64,000 nt of DNA from Heritagella caecorum (GTDB lineage Bacteria > Bacillota > Clostridia > Oscillospirales > Acutalibacteraceae). The stretch spans positions 28,669-92,668 of the forward strand of contig CAJFQL010000003.1 in the NCBI GenBank assembly GCA_904419035.1. Reading direction: 5' to 3'. Made by a program: the position numbers and the translations under genes. Position 1 is the first letter of the stretch; each line of letters starts with the position of its first letter. Below, in pieces: positions 1-8,398 of the stretch. A model generated the notes under the pieces. It worked only from the letters and a program-made list of their open reading frames with translations. It had not been told where the DNA came from and searched no databases.

Positions 1-955
1 TCAGCCCGTTATACATGGAGAGCAGCACATCTTTGGAATTAGCCATAATGTCGCCGATACGCGTCTGCAAAAACGTGGTGTCCACCAGATTGGCCACATT
101 GACAAGCAGCGACCCAATGCCGATGGGGATGGCGATTTTGATCAACCGCACCACCGTATAGTGCATGGTGTGGGAGGGGTGGGAGGTGCGCAGCTGCTCT
201 TTGGTGATGCCGTCGCCCCGGCGGCGGTGCCGGATAAACAGCACGATAAAGCCTAGCAGCGACCCCATGGTCACGCCCAAAATGGCCCCCGCCGCCGCAT
301 ACGGCAGCGTGGCCGCCCGGGCAAACGCTTCGGATTCCACTTTTTGGCCGAACACGGTGCCGGACGCGGCGTATTCGTTCATGCCGTAGGTGATCACGCC
401 CCACGCGCAGGAAAGGCCGATCACCAGTTTGCCCAGCGCTTCGGTCACTTCCGACAGGGCGGTGGGGTACATGTTGCGCATGCCCTCATAGTACCCGCGG
501 TAAATGGAGGAAAGGCAGCTGAACAAAATGGCCGGGGCCAGCACGATCATGGACGGCAGCGCGTTTTCGTTGCCCACAATGTTCACATAGGAGCGCGCCC
601 CCAGTTCCATAATCAGGAACCCCACGGTGCCGGTGGTCAGGAAAATCGGGATGGAAGCCCGGTGGATCATGCGGATGTCGCGGTAATTGCCCCGCGCATA
701 GTTTTCCGAAACCAGCCGGGCAATGGCAATGGGGAACCCGGCGGTCGCCAGGCTGAAAATGGGGCTATAAAAGTTATAGGCCGTGCTGAAATAGCCCATG
801 CCGTCTTCACTGATGATCCAGTTCAGCGGGATTTTAAAAAGGGCGCCGATCACCTTCACCAGAAGGATGGCGGCCGTCAGGATTAACGCCCCGTGCAGAA
901 AACTTTGCCGGGTGCTTCCCTTCTTTTTTTGACCGGCTGCTCGCTGATTATGCAT
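1..955 (-). CDS. SpoVB/Wzx-type polysaccharide flippase (MATE-like), 3' part outside window
   Basis: An open frame runs from an ATG at 955 to the window edge, so 318 N-terminal residues are visible and the C-terminus lies outside. The start has a GGGAG ribosome site about 8 bases upstream. The protein has a basic N-terminus followed by repeated hydrophobic segments, with blocks such as GFPIAIARLVSENYARGN and YRGYYEGMRNMYPTA typical of the oligosaccharide flippase / stage V sporulation protein B family. These proteins move lipid-linked sugars or peptidoglycan precursors across the membrane. Whether this copy acts in spore cortex synthesis (SpoVB), as a MurJ-like flippase or in polysaccharide export cannot be decided from the partial sequence. 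Confidence 0.85.
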   Translation of the reverse strand, partial: MHNQRAAGQKKKGSTRQSFLHGALILTAAILLVKVIGALFKIPLNWIISEDGMGYFSTAYNFYSPIFSLATAGFPIAIARLVSENYARGNYRDIRMIHRASIPIFLTTGTVGFLIMELGARSYVNIVGNENALPSMIVLAPAILFSCLSSIYRGYYEGMRNMYPTALSEVTEALGKLVIGLSCAWGVITYGMNEYAASGTVFGQKVESEAFARAATLPYAAAGAILGVTMGSLLGFIVLFIRHRRRGDGITKEQLRTSHPSHTMHYTVVRLIKIAIPIGIGSLLVNVANLVDTTFLQTRIGDIMANSKDVLLSMYNGL

Positions 956-1072
956 ATCGTCACACTCCCGTTCGTGTTATGAAGATCGCCGCACACCGTA
1001 TCCGGGGCCCGCCGTGGTATCATCTATAGCGGGAAAAGCCGAAGGGTATGCGCCTTACACGCCGCACAAAAG

Positions 1073-1104
1073 AAAAAGGGGCCTTCTCAAAAAGGGCCCC
1101 TCTT
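1073..1104 (-). terminator. Rho-independent terminator after the zinc-ribbon gene
   Basis: AGGGGCC and GGCCCCT pair around a short loop. Read on the minus strand the stem is followed by a T-run, 25 bases beyond the stop codon of the gene ending at 1129. Confidence 0.8.
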
Positions 1105-1128
1105 TCAATTTTTGCCCTAACGGGCCGT

Positions 1129-1650
1129 TCATTCTTTGCCGGTACCGTCGTCTTCCGGTTCCACCGGGCGGGGGGCTTCCGCAGCGGGAGCGGCCGCTTC
1201 TTCGTCCTCGTCACCGGCGTCATCCGCCACCGGCGCCGCCGTGTCGGGTTCTTCCGTGTCACCGGGTTCCGCTTCGGCTTTTTCTTCCTCTTCCTGTTCC
1301 GGCAGGCGGGTGCCGCACTTGTTGCAGAACGTGGCCCCCAGCACATTTTCATGGCCGCAGCACGGGCACACCGTGCGCCCACGCAGCCGGTTGAGCTCTT
1401 CGCTCAGCGCGCTGAGTTCTTCATACAGTTCGTCGATGGCCAGCACGCTGTCGTTCACATCATAGGAATTCCCGCTTTTGCTGGCGTCATACACCAACCG
1501 GCCCAGCGCTTCAAAATTGCGGCTGATTTCTTTATTCAGCTCCGCCATGGTCAGGCGCAGCCGGGACAATTCTTTTACCAGTACAGCCTTTTTGCCCACT
1601 ACATCCGCGGCGCTCTTTGCCGTTGCCAGGATATCGTCGAAAATCGTCAT
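1129..1650 (-). CDS. zinc-ribbon protein with coiled-coil N-terminus and acidic tail
   Basis: A 173-residue protein starting at the ATG at 1650, chosen because AAAAGGAG lies 9 bases upstream; the longer frame has no ribosome site. Residues about 1-90 are helical and heptad-like (LSRLRLTMAELNKEI). A double zinc ribbon follows (CPCCG at about 95, then CNKCG), and the last 50 residues are almost entirely Glu, Asp, Ala and Pro. No catalytic domain is visible. Such short zinc-ribbon proteins are common in Clostridia and mostly unstudied. It is a single-gene unit with its own promoter (1717-1745) and terminator. Function unknown. Confidence 0.8.
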   Translation of the reverse strand: MTIFDDILATAKSAADVVGKKAVLVKELSRLRLTMAELNKEISRNFEALGRLVYDASKSGNSYDVNDSVLAIDELYEELSALSEELNRLRGRTVCPCCGHENVLGATFCNKCGTRLPEQEEEEKAEAEPGDTEEPDTAAPVADDAGDEDEEAAAPAAEAPRPVEPEDDGTGKE

Positions 1651-1716
1651 ATCTACACACTCCTTTTGTATCAAATGGCCCATCCCGGGCCACCCCAACA
1701 TGGAATTATTGGAAAT

Positions 1717-1745
1717 ATTATAGAACACTCACGGTAAAAAAGCAA
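1717..1745 (-). promoter_or_regulatory. sigma-A-like promoter of the zinc-ribbon gene
   Basis: On the minus strand TTGCTT (1745-1740), a 17-base spacer and TATAAT (1722-1717) lie about 67 bases before the start codon at 1650. Confidence 0.65.
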
Positions 1746-1785
1746 GGCGCCAAGGGAACGGGAACATGAAGAATCTATAAATAAT

Positions 1786-3297
1786 TTATAAATTCTTTTG
1801 TCCGGCCCGGTGCAAAAACGTTCCGTACCCCTTTATGATCTGTTTTTTGCGCTGCAAAATCTCGTCAAAGCGGCTGACATACTCATAGGAATACTTAAAA
1901 TTAAACACCCGTTTAATATCGGTGGAAAACGGGTCGCACAGTTTGGTGACGCCCCCGGCCCCACAGCTCAGCACCGTGTGGATTTCGTCCATGGTGATAA
2001 TGTTATAAAAGCATTCCTTCCCCTTCCGGCTCCAGCCGGTATTTTCCAAATTCCCGGCCATGCGGCTTTGGCGGTACAGGTAATAGGGCACGTACCCCTG
2101 CCGGGTGAGCGCCCGCCCGGCGTCTTCCACCATCTGCCGGGCGGTTTCGCCCCGGCGGTGGTTTTCCCGCACTTCTTCGTCCCGCATCATCCGGGCCGCG
2201 TGTTTTAACGCGAGGGTGTGCACCGTCACGCTTTCGGGGGACAGCTCTTCGATGGCCTTCAGCGTCTGGCGGAATTTTTCCGGCGTATCCAGGGGCAGCC
2301 CGGCAATTAGATCCATATTGATATTGTCAAAGCCCATGTCCCGCGCCAGGGAAAACGCCCGTAAGGTGTCTGCCACCGTGTGGCGGCGGCCGATGGCCCG
2401 CAGCACGTCATCGTGCATGCTCTGGGGGTTAATGCTAATCCGGGTAACGCCGCCATTTAGCAGCGCCTGCAATTTTTCTTTTGTCACCGTATCGGGGCGG
2501 CCCGCTTCCACCGTAAATTCCACACAGTGGGATAAATCGAACCGTTCCCGCACTTTTTCGATCACCGCCGTCAGCTGCGAAGCCGAAAACGTGGTCGGGG
2601 TGCCGCCGCCCATATACACGGACTGGATTTGCAGCCCCACCTGCCGGGCGATGGCGGCGGTTTCCTCGATTTCCCGCAATAGGAGCGTCACATACGGTTC
2701 CACGAGCTTTTTCGCGCCCTCCACCGCCTGGGAGATAAACGAACAGTAGGAACACCGGCTGGGGCAAAACGGCACCGATAGATAAAGGCTGCAGCTATTG
2801 GGTTGATTGAGGGCCACATACGGCTCCTGGACCTGCAGCACCCGGCGCATGAGCTGGATTTTCTCGTCACTAACGAGCCATTTGTCCCGGAAAAATTCTT
2901 CCGCCGCTAAAAGCCCCACTTCTTCGCTTTTTTGCCGCAATAGCTTTACCGGGTGCACCCCGGTGATAATCCCCCAGGCTGGGGTCTGGCCCGTCAGGGC
3001 CTGCAAAACGGTAAAGAGCAGCACCCCCAGCCGCCTTTCCTGTTCGGCCGGCGGGTCCATCATGGGGCCCTCGTCCTGCCGCTCACAGGGCGCTTGCCCC
3101 AATAGGGTAACTTTCACGGTATACCGGAGGGTACCGTCATCCTTTGGCGCGATGGTCAGCCACGCGCCGTCGTCCTGCCCCGGGTCTTCGTGCCCCGTGG
3201 CGTTTTCGATCATCTCGATGCGGTCGCAGGGGTAAAACAGGCGCACAAGGTTTTCCATCTCATATAAAAAATCATGCCCCACTAGGTAGACTTTCAT
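1786..3297 (-). CDS. hemZ: oxygen-independent coproporphyrinogen dehydrogenase HemZ
   Basis: A radical-SAM enzyme of 503 residues. The iron-sulfur motif CxxxCxxC is visible (FCPSRCSYC, about residue 177), followed by the glycine-rich YMGGGTPTT segment that contacts S-adenosylmethionine. The roughly 160-residue N-terminal extension before the radical-SAM domain separates HemZ from HemN/HemW. The family is assigned to anaerobic oxidation of coproporphyrinogen III in haem synthesis. The start overlaps the stop of the upstream metallo-hydrolase by 4 bases (ATGA), so it is translationally coupled and last in the recJ-relA-MBL-hemZ unit. No other haem genes are in the window, so the true substrate is open. 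Confidence 0.9.
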   Translation of the reverse strand: MKVYLVGHDFLYEMENLVRLFYPCDRIEMIENATGHEDPGQDDGAWLTIAPKDDGTLRYTVKVTLLGQAPCERQDEGPMMDPPAEQERRLGVLLFTVLQALTGQTPAWGIITGVHPVKLLRQKSEEVGLLAAEEFFRDKWLVSDEKIQLMRRVLQVQEPYVALNQPNSCSLYLSVPFCPSRCSYCSFISQAVEGAKKLVEPYVTLLLREIEETAAIARQVGLQIQSVYMGGGTPTTFSASQLTAVIEKVRERFDLSHCVEFTVEAGRPDTVTKEKLQALLNGGVTRISINPQSMHDDVLRAIGRRHTVADTLRAFSLARDMGFDNINMDLIAGLPLDTPEKFRQTLKAIEELSPESVTVHTLALKHAARMMRDEEVRENHRRGETARQMVEDAGRALTRQGYVPYYLYRQSRMAGNLENTGWSRKGKECFYNIITMDEIHTVLSCGAGGVTKLCDPFSTDIKRVFNFKYSYEYVSRFDEILQRKKQIIKGYGTFLHRAGQKNL

Positions 3298-3917
3298 ACA
3301 AGCCCCCCGTTCATATACGGATTGCGGCGCTTTTCTTCCCCGATGGTACTTTTTGGCCCGTGGCCCGGGTATACCATCGTTTGATCGGGCCAGGCTGTTA
3401 GTTTTTGCAAGGAGCGGCGCATGGCCCCGGCGTCGCCGGTGGGGAAATCCACCCGCCCGCAGGAGCCGGCAAACAGCGTGTCGCCGGTAAACAGCACGCC
3501 TTCTTCCTCACACCCATAGCAGGCGCTGCCCGCCGTGTGGCCGGGGGTGGCGGTCACCGTAAAGGTTACTTGGCCGATTGCCACCGTGTCCCCGTCGTTT
3601 AATAGATGCAGCGTTTCGGGGGGCTCCACGGGGCCAAAAAATTTCGACAAATTTTTCGTCGGGTTTTGCAAAAGGTCTTTTTCCAGCGCCAGCAGGTACA
3701 CCGGCGCGCCGGTGAATTCTTGCAATTCTTTGGCGCCGCCCATGTGGTCAAAATGGCCGTGGGTAAGCAAAATGGCCACCACATTGTCCCCCGCCGCCTG
3801 CCGCAGCCCCGGAGTGAGCACCCCGGGGTCGACAACGGCCCGTTTGCCCGTTTGTTCGTCGGTAATCACATAACTGTTTTCCTGCAAATCCCCGCAGGGA
3901 AACACCTGGATGTTCAT
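3294..3917 (-). CDS. MBL-fold metallo-hydrolase (glyoxalase II-like)
   Basis: A compact metallo-beta-lactamase-fold protein of 207 residues. The metal-binding HxHxDH motif is intact (THGHFDHMGG), followed by GHTAGS, the bridging Asp in FTGDTLFAGS and the final His in YPGHGP. This is the YqgX/GloB-like group, whose members hydrolyse thioesters such as S-lactoylglutathione analogues; the substrate here is unknown. It lies 13 bases after relA and overlaps hemZ by 4 bases. The same neighbourhood (relA, an MBL hydrolase, hemZ) is widespread in Clostridia. Confidence 0.88.
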   Translation of the reverse strand: MNIQVFPCGDLQENSYVITDEQTGKRAVVDPGVLTPGLRQAAGDNVVAILLTHGHFDHMGGAKELQEFTGAPVYLLALEKDLLQNPTKNLSKFFGPVEPPETLHLLNDGDTVAIGQVTFTVTATPGHTAGSACYGCEEEGVLFTGDTLFAGSCGRVDFPTGDAGAMRRSLQKLTAWPDQTMVYPGHGPKSTIGEEKRRNPYMNGGLV

Positions 3918-3930
3918 ACAATGGCTCCTT

Positions 3931-6153
3931 TCAGCTGCGGCGCACGGAATGCACGCTCTTTACATTTTTCAGCCGGCTGATCACCTGTTCCAAATGGTCG
4001 CGGCCGTTGACGGTAATGGTGGCGTTGATCACCGCCACCCCGTCGCCCAGTTCCCGGGAATTGAGGGAATGGATAAACAGGTGCATGGCGAACAGCTGCT
4101 GGGTCACATCGGCCAGCAGGCCCGACCGGTCGCTGGCGCGGATTTCCAAGGTGGACTTGAAGTCCTCCTTCACATCGCTTTCCCACCGGGCGTGTACCCA
4201 GCGTTCCGGTTCCTGGCACTGGGTCAGGTCGGCGGGCACATTGGTGCAATTGCGCTTGTGGATCGACACCCCGTACCCTCTGGTAATAAAGCCGATGATG
4301 TCGTCCCCGGGCAGCGGGTTGCAGCACCGGGAGAATTTGACAAGGCAGTTGTCCATGCCCTCGATCAGCACGCCGCTGGCGGCCTTCTTCGGGCGGGGCG
4401 GGGTAGCCGAAACTTTTTCGGGGCTGTCCGCTTGGGCGGCGGTTTCGGCGGGGGCGGCGGCTTTGCGCTGGCGCAGCCATTCTTCCCGCACCCGGGGCAT
4501 CACCTTCCACAGCTGGATGCCGCCGTAGCCGATGGCGGCGAACATGTCGTCGGCGGTGGTGCAGCTCTTGTGGCGGCCCACCATCTCCAGCATCATTTTG
4601 ACAAGGTCGTCGGTCATGTCCATGCCGTTGCGTTTGAGTTCCCGTTCCAGCTGGGCGCGGCCTTCCTGGATATTTTCTTCCCGCTTTTCCTTTTTGAACC
4701 ACTGGCGGATCTTGTTGCGGGCTTCGCTGGTTTTGACAATATTCAGCCAGTCGCGGCTGGGGCCGCGGGATTCATCTTTGCTGGTTAAAATTTCGATGAT
4801 TTCCCCGGTGTGCACTTTGGTGTCCAGCGGCACGATGCGCTTGTCGACTTTGGCGCCGACCATGCGGTTGCCCACCGCCGAATGGATGGCATACGCAAAA
4901 TCGATCACCGTGGAGCCCGCGGGCAGGCTGATGACCTTGCCCTTGGGGGTGAATACGAACACTTCTTCCGGCACCAAATCGCTTTTGATGGTGCGGATAA
5001 TATCGGTGGCGTCGCCGGTTTCCTTTTGCTCTTCCAGCATCTGGCGTACCCACGCCAGCCGCTCGTCCATGGAATCCCCGCGCCCGGACCCCAGCCCCAG
5101 TTTATATTTCCAGTGGGCCGCGATGCCGTATTCCGCGGTATAGTGCATTTCCCAGGTGCGGATCTGCACTTCAAACGGGATCCCTTCCCGGCCGATCACC
5201 GTGGTGTGCAGGGACTGGTAGCGGTTGGGTTTCGGGGTGCCGATATAATCCTTAAACCGGTTGGGGATGGGCTGGAACATGTCGTGGATGACCCCCAGCA
5301 CGTTGTAACAGTCCGCCACGCTGTCCACGATCACCCGCACGGCGTACACGTCGTAGATTTCTTCCAGCGTTTTGCCCTGCAGGAACATCTTGCGGAAAAT
5401 CCCGTTGATGGATTTCACCCGCCCGGTCAGGTACACGTTGGGGATCATGGGCTTTAGCCTCTCCCGGATTTTTTCAATGGTCTGCTGGATAAACGCTTCC
5501 CGGTCGCGGCTCTGCATTTCCAGCGCCGATTCGATTTCGTGGTACGCCACCGGGTCCAGGTACTGGATACTGCGGTCTTCAATCTCTTCCTTCACGGCCC
5601 GGATGCCCAACCGGTGGGCGATGGGGGCGTACACTTCCATGCTCTCCAGCGCCACGTCCCGCTGTTTCTGGGGGGGCTTGAACTGCAAGGTGCGCATGTT
5701 GTGCAGCCGGTCGGCCAGCTTGATGATGATGACCCGGATGTCTTCGCTCATACTGATGAGCATTTTGCGGATATTTTCCGCCTGCTGCTCTTCGCGGGAG
5801 GAATACGGGATCTTGCCCAGCTTCGTCACGCCGTCGATGAGTTTCGCGACCGTCTGGCCGAATTCTTTGGTGATCTGGGGCAGGGTCCAATCGGTGTCTT
5901 CCACCACGTCGTGGAGCAGCCCGGCCGCAATACATTCCGAATCCATCCCCAGTTCCACCAAAATACACGCCACCGCCAGCGGATGCACAATGTACGGGTC
6001 GCCGGAATTGCGCACCTGGCCCCGGTGGGCTTCTTCCGCTACGCGGTAGGCCCGGTCGACCAGGTCAAAATCGAACTCATGGCCGCTTTTTTTCATCAGT
6101 TCGCGCAGGTCTTCGTACGTTTTTACTTCGTTTTTGATTTCATAAACCGGCAT
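3931..6153 (-). CDS. relA: bifunctional (p)ppGpp synthetase/hydrolase, RelA/SpoT family
   Basis: A full-length Rel protein of 740 residues. Domains in order: an HD hydrolase domain (about 25-200, with LLHDVVEDTD intact), a RelA_SpoT synthetase domain (about 230-350, with YQSLHTTV and EYGIAAHWKYK), a TGS domain (about 385-450) and a C-terminal zinc-finger/ACT region (about 590-740, with conserved Cys and His in CCNPLPGD). Both catalytic halves look active, so it should make and degrade the stringent alarmone (p)ppGpp. It starts 22 bases after recJ. The apt gene often found between recJ and relA is absent here. Confidence 0.95.
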   Translation of the reverse strand: MPVYEIKNEVKTYEDLRELMKKSGHEFDFDLVDRAYRVAEEAHRGQVRNSGDPYIVHPLAVACILVELGMDSECIAAGLLHDVVEDTDWTLPQITKEFGQTVAKLIDGVTKLGKIPYSSREEQQAENIRKMLISMSEDIRVIIIKLADRLHNMRTLQFKPPQKQRDVALESMEVYAPIAHRLGIRAVKEEIEDRSIQYLDPVAYHEIESALEMQSRDREAFIQQTIEKIRERLKPMIPNVYLTGRVKSINGIFRKMFLQGKTLEEIYDVYAVRVIVDSVADCYNVLGVIHDMFQPIPNRFKDYIGTPKPNRYQSLHTTVIGREGIPFEVQIRTWEMHYTAEYGIAAHWKYKLGLGSGRGDSMDERLAWVRQMLEEQKETGDATDIIRTIKSDLVPEEVFVFTPKGKVISLPAGSTVIDFAYAIHSAVGNRMVGAKVDKRIVPLDTKVHTGEIIEILTSKDESRGPSRDWLNIVKTSEARNKIRQWFKKEKREENIQEGRAQLERELKRNGMDMTDDLVKMMLEMVGRHKSCTTADDMFAAIGYGGIQLWKVMPRVREEWLRQRKAAAPAETAAQADSPEKVSATPPRPKKAASGVLIEGMDNCLVKFSRCCNPLPGDDIIGFITRGYGVSIHKRNCTNVPADLTQCQEPERWVHARWESDVKEDFKSTLEIRASDRSGLLADVTQQLFAMHLFIHSLNSRELGDGVAVINATITVNGRDHLEQVISRLKNVKSVHSVRRS

Positions 6154-6175
6154 GTTTCTTCCCCCCTCTTTTCTT

Positions 6176-8227
6176 CTATCCCAACCGGGTTAATACCGGC
6201 GAAGCCATCAAATCCACTTTCCCCTTTACCGGGCATAAAGCCATGTGCCCCGTATCGTACCGGTACCGGATAAGGCCCCGTTCCCTGAGTACGTCGCACA
6301 TGCATAGTAAGGTCAAAAACGGCACCGTTTTCCCCTCCGGCGACGCCTGCCGCAGCGCCTGCCACAGCATTTCCTGGCTGCTGTGCCAGCCGCCCCCGTC
6401 CCGCAGTAAGCGGTAAAGGGTAGCAAAGTCGTCCCGTCCCGGGCGGCGGATGGATTTTCCCTCTTCCAGGGGCTCGCCCCGGCACAGCGCTTCGTACTGC
6501 TGCCTTTGCCGCCACAGGTCTTCGGTATCGAGCCCCGCCGGGCGCAGGTCCATGATCTGTGTGGTCAGCGACATCTGCCCCCGGAATTCGTGCCGGGATA
6601 GCGACACCGCCGCGTCGACCTTGTCCCCCTCCCGGAAGCCTAATGCCTCTTTCGAAACGCCAAAGCGCATGCATGATAGGGTCACTCCGTCTTTTGAAAG
6701 CAGCAGCCGCAGGTGTTTGCCTCCGCCCACCGGCACAATCCCCTGCAGGGTCATGCCGAATAGCCCAAACAGCGGCGCCGGGAACCCGGCTCCAAAGGGT
6801 TCCAGCTCTTCTAGCAGGGCGGGCAGCTCTTCGGTCACCGCCGCCGGGCGCAGCCGGCAGTCGAGGGTGAGCGTCGGCACCGGCATAAACGGGTGCTGGT
6901 TTTTGGCGTACTCGTTGATCATCTGCCGGAACGCCGGGATTTTCCCGGGCTCCACACTCAGCCCCGCCGCCATGGGGTGCCCGCCAAACCGGGTGAGCAC
7001 CGGGGCGCAGGCCTTCACCGCTTCAAACAGCGAAAACCCTTCCACGCTGCGGCCGCTGCCCCGGGCTTTGTCCCCTTCGATGGTGATAACGACGCTGGGT
7101 TTGCCAAAAGTTTCGGTCAGCCGCGCCGCCACAATGCCGATGACGCCGGGGTGCCAGTTTTCGCCCTCCACCACCAGCACCCGGTCGAGCAGCCGCCGCG
7201 GCTCTTTTTGCAGCTTTTCCATGGCCTGCTGCAGCACGTCCGCTTCCACGCTGCGGCGGTGGTCATTTTCGGTATTCACCGACTGGGCGATGGTATCCGC
7301 TTCTTCTTCCTCTTCACACAGTAAAAGCCGGAGCGCCTGTTTCGGGGAGCCCATACGCCCCACGGCGTTGAGCCGCGGCACCACGGTAAACGCCAAATCC
7401 CGGGCCGATACCGCCCTGTCCCCGGCCCCGGCCGCTTTCAGCAGGGCCCGCAGCCCCTCACACGGCCCGTCACGTAACCGGCGGATGCCCTTTTTCACCA
7501 GCTGGCGGTTTTCCCCTGTCAGGGGTACCACGTCCCCCACGGTGCCCACCGCCGCCAGATCGAGCAAAAACGAAAGGGTTTCCTCCGGGTCGCTCCACGC
7601 GCTTTCCACGGCGCAGCACAGTTCATAGGCAAGCCCCACCCCGGCAAAATCCCGGTAGGGGCTCTCTTCGTCCTCCCGCTGGGGGTCAATCACCGCCAGC
7701 GCCGGGGGCAGCGCCCCCTGCACCCGGTGGTGGTCGGTGACGATCACGTCCATCGTAAGTTCCCGGGCGACCTTCACTTCCTTTTCCCCGGCAATGCCGT
7801 TATCCACGGTAATCAGCAGCCGGGCGCCTTTTTCATGCAGCGTGCGCACCGCCGCTTCGTTCATGCCGTAGCCTTCCCCTTCCCGCTGGGGGATGTAGGG
7901 AAGGACCTGGGCGCCCTTACTCCTTAAATACTTTGTCAGCAACGCCGTGGCCGTCACACCGTCGGCGTCGTAATCGCCGAAAACCGCGATCGTTTCGCCG
8001 TCTTCGATGGCCTGCTGTACCCGCAAAGCGGCCGTTTCCATATCCCGCAGCAAAAAGGGGTCAAACGGCAGGCCGTCTTCCATCCCCAGCACACTGACGG
8101 CCTCCGCCGGGTCCGTCACACCCCGCACCGCCAGCATCATGCCCAGGAACGACGGAATATTCAGCGCTTCGCTCAACGCGGCCGCTTTTTCCCGGTCCAG
8201 CGGGCGCACTTGCCATGGCCTACCCAT
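6176..8227 (-). CDS. recJ: single-stranded-DNA-specific exonuclease RecJ
   Basis: A DHH-superfamily 5'-3' exonuclease of 683 residues used in recombination and mismatch repair. Visible motifs are FGDYDADGVTAT (motif I), VTDHHRVQG (DHH motif) and GGHPMAAGLS in the DHHA1 domain. A C-terminal extension of about 200 residues follows the oligonucleotide-binding region. I place the start at the ATG at 8227, after GGGAGG; a TTG one codon earlier is equally close to it. The longer frame from 8278 is unlikely because a promoter (8269-8297) overlaps that codon. First gene of the recJ-relA-MBL-hemZ unit. Confidence 0.93.
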   Translation of the reverse strand: MGRPWQVRPLDREKAAALSEALNIPSFLGMMLAVRGVTDPAEAVSVLGMEDGLPFDPFLLRDMETAALRVQQAIEDGETIAVFGDYDADGVTATALLTKYLRSKGAQVLPYIPQREGEGYGMNEAAVRTLHEKGARLLITVDNGIAGEKEVKVARELTMDVIVTDHHRVQGALPPALAVIDPQREDEESPYRDFAGVGLAYELCCAVESAWSDPEETLSFLLDLAAVGTVGDVVPLTGENRQLVKKGIRRLRDGPCEGLRALLKAAGAGDRAVSARDLAFTVVPRLNAVGRMGSPKQALRLLLCEEEEEADTIAQSVNTENDHRRSVEADVLQQAMEKLQKEPRRLLDRVLVVEGENWHPGVIGIVAARLTETFGKPSVVITIEGDKARGSGRSVEGFSLFEAVKACAPVLTRFGGHPMAAGLSVEPGKIPAFRQMINEYAKNQHPFMPVPTLTLDCRLRPAAVTEELPALLEELEPFGAGFPAPLFGLFGMTLQGIVPVGGGKHLRLLLSKDGVTLSCMRFGVSKEALGFREGDKVDAAVSLSRHEFRGQMSLTTQIMDLRPAGLDTEDLWRQRQQYEALCRGEPLEEGKSIRRPGRDDFATLYRLLRDGGGWHSSQEMLWQALRQASPEGKTVPFLTLLCMCDVLRERGLIRYRYDTGHMALCPVKGKVDLMASPVLTRLG

Positions 8228-8268
8228 CAAATCGCGTTCCTCCCTTTTTGCCATTTTCTTAAAAAGAT

Positions 8269-8297
8269 ATTGTACCATCCTTTCCCCCTTTTTTCAA
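8269..8297 (-). promoter_or_regulatory. sigma-A-like promoter of the recJ-relA-hemZ unit
   Basis: On the minus strand TTGAAA (8297-8292), a 17-base spacer and TACAAT (8274-8269). Transcription would begin near 8262, downstream of the first in-frame ATG at 8278, which supports the recJ start at 8227. Confidence 0.6.
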
Positions 8298-8326
8298 GGT
8301 GGGGCCGGGCTTTCCCGCCGGGGGGC

Positions 8327-8366
8327 AAAAAAGAACGGGCCCCGCCTTTTGGGCGGAACCCGTTCT
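8327..8366 (-). terminator. terminator after the surface-protein gene
   Basis: AGAACGGG pairs with CCCGTTCT, with an inner CCGCC/GGCGG stem, and a T-run follows on the minus strand. It lies 33 bases after the stop of the gene ending at 8399. Confidence 0.8.
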
Positions 8367-8398
8367 GTGTGTTTGGGAGCGAAAACCGGCCGGTTTCG

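Noticed and set aside
1766..1800. AT-rich inverted repeat at the hemZ stop codon as a terminator
   Set aside because: The stem has few GC pairs, includes the stop codon and has no clear T-run beyond it.
3910..4788. 292-codon plus-strand frame opposite relA
   Set aside because: Antisense to relA, His/Gly/Val-rich shadow composition, no ribosome site.
8228..8278. Longer N-terminus for recJ starting at 8278
   Set aside because: The ATG lies within a promoter (TTGAAA-N17-TACAAT) whose transcript would start downstream of it; a better ribosome site precedes 8227.
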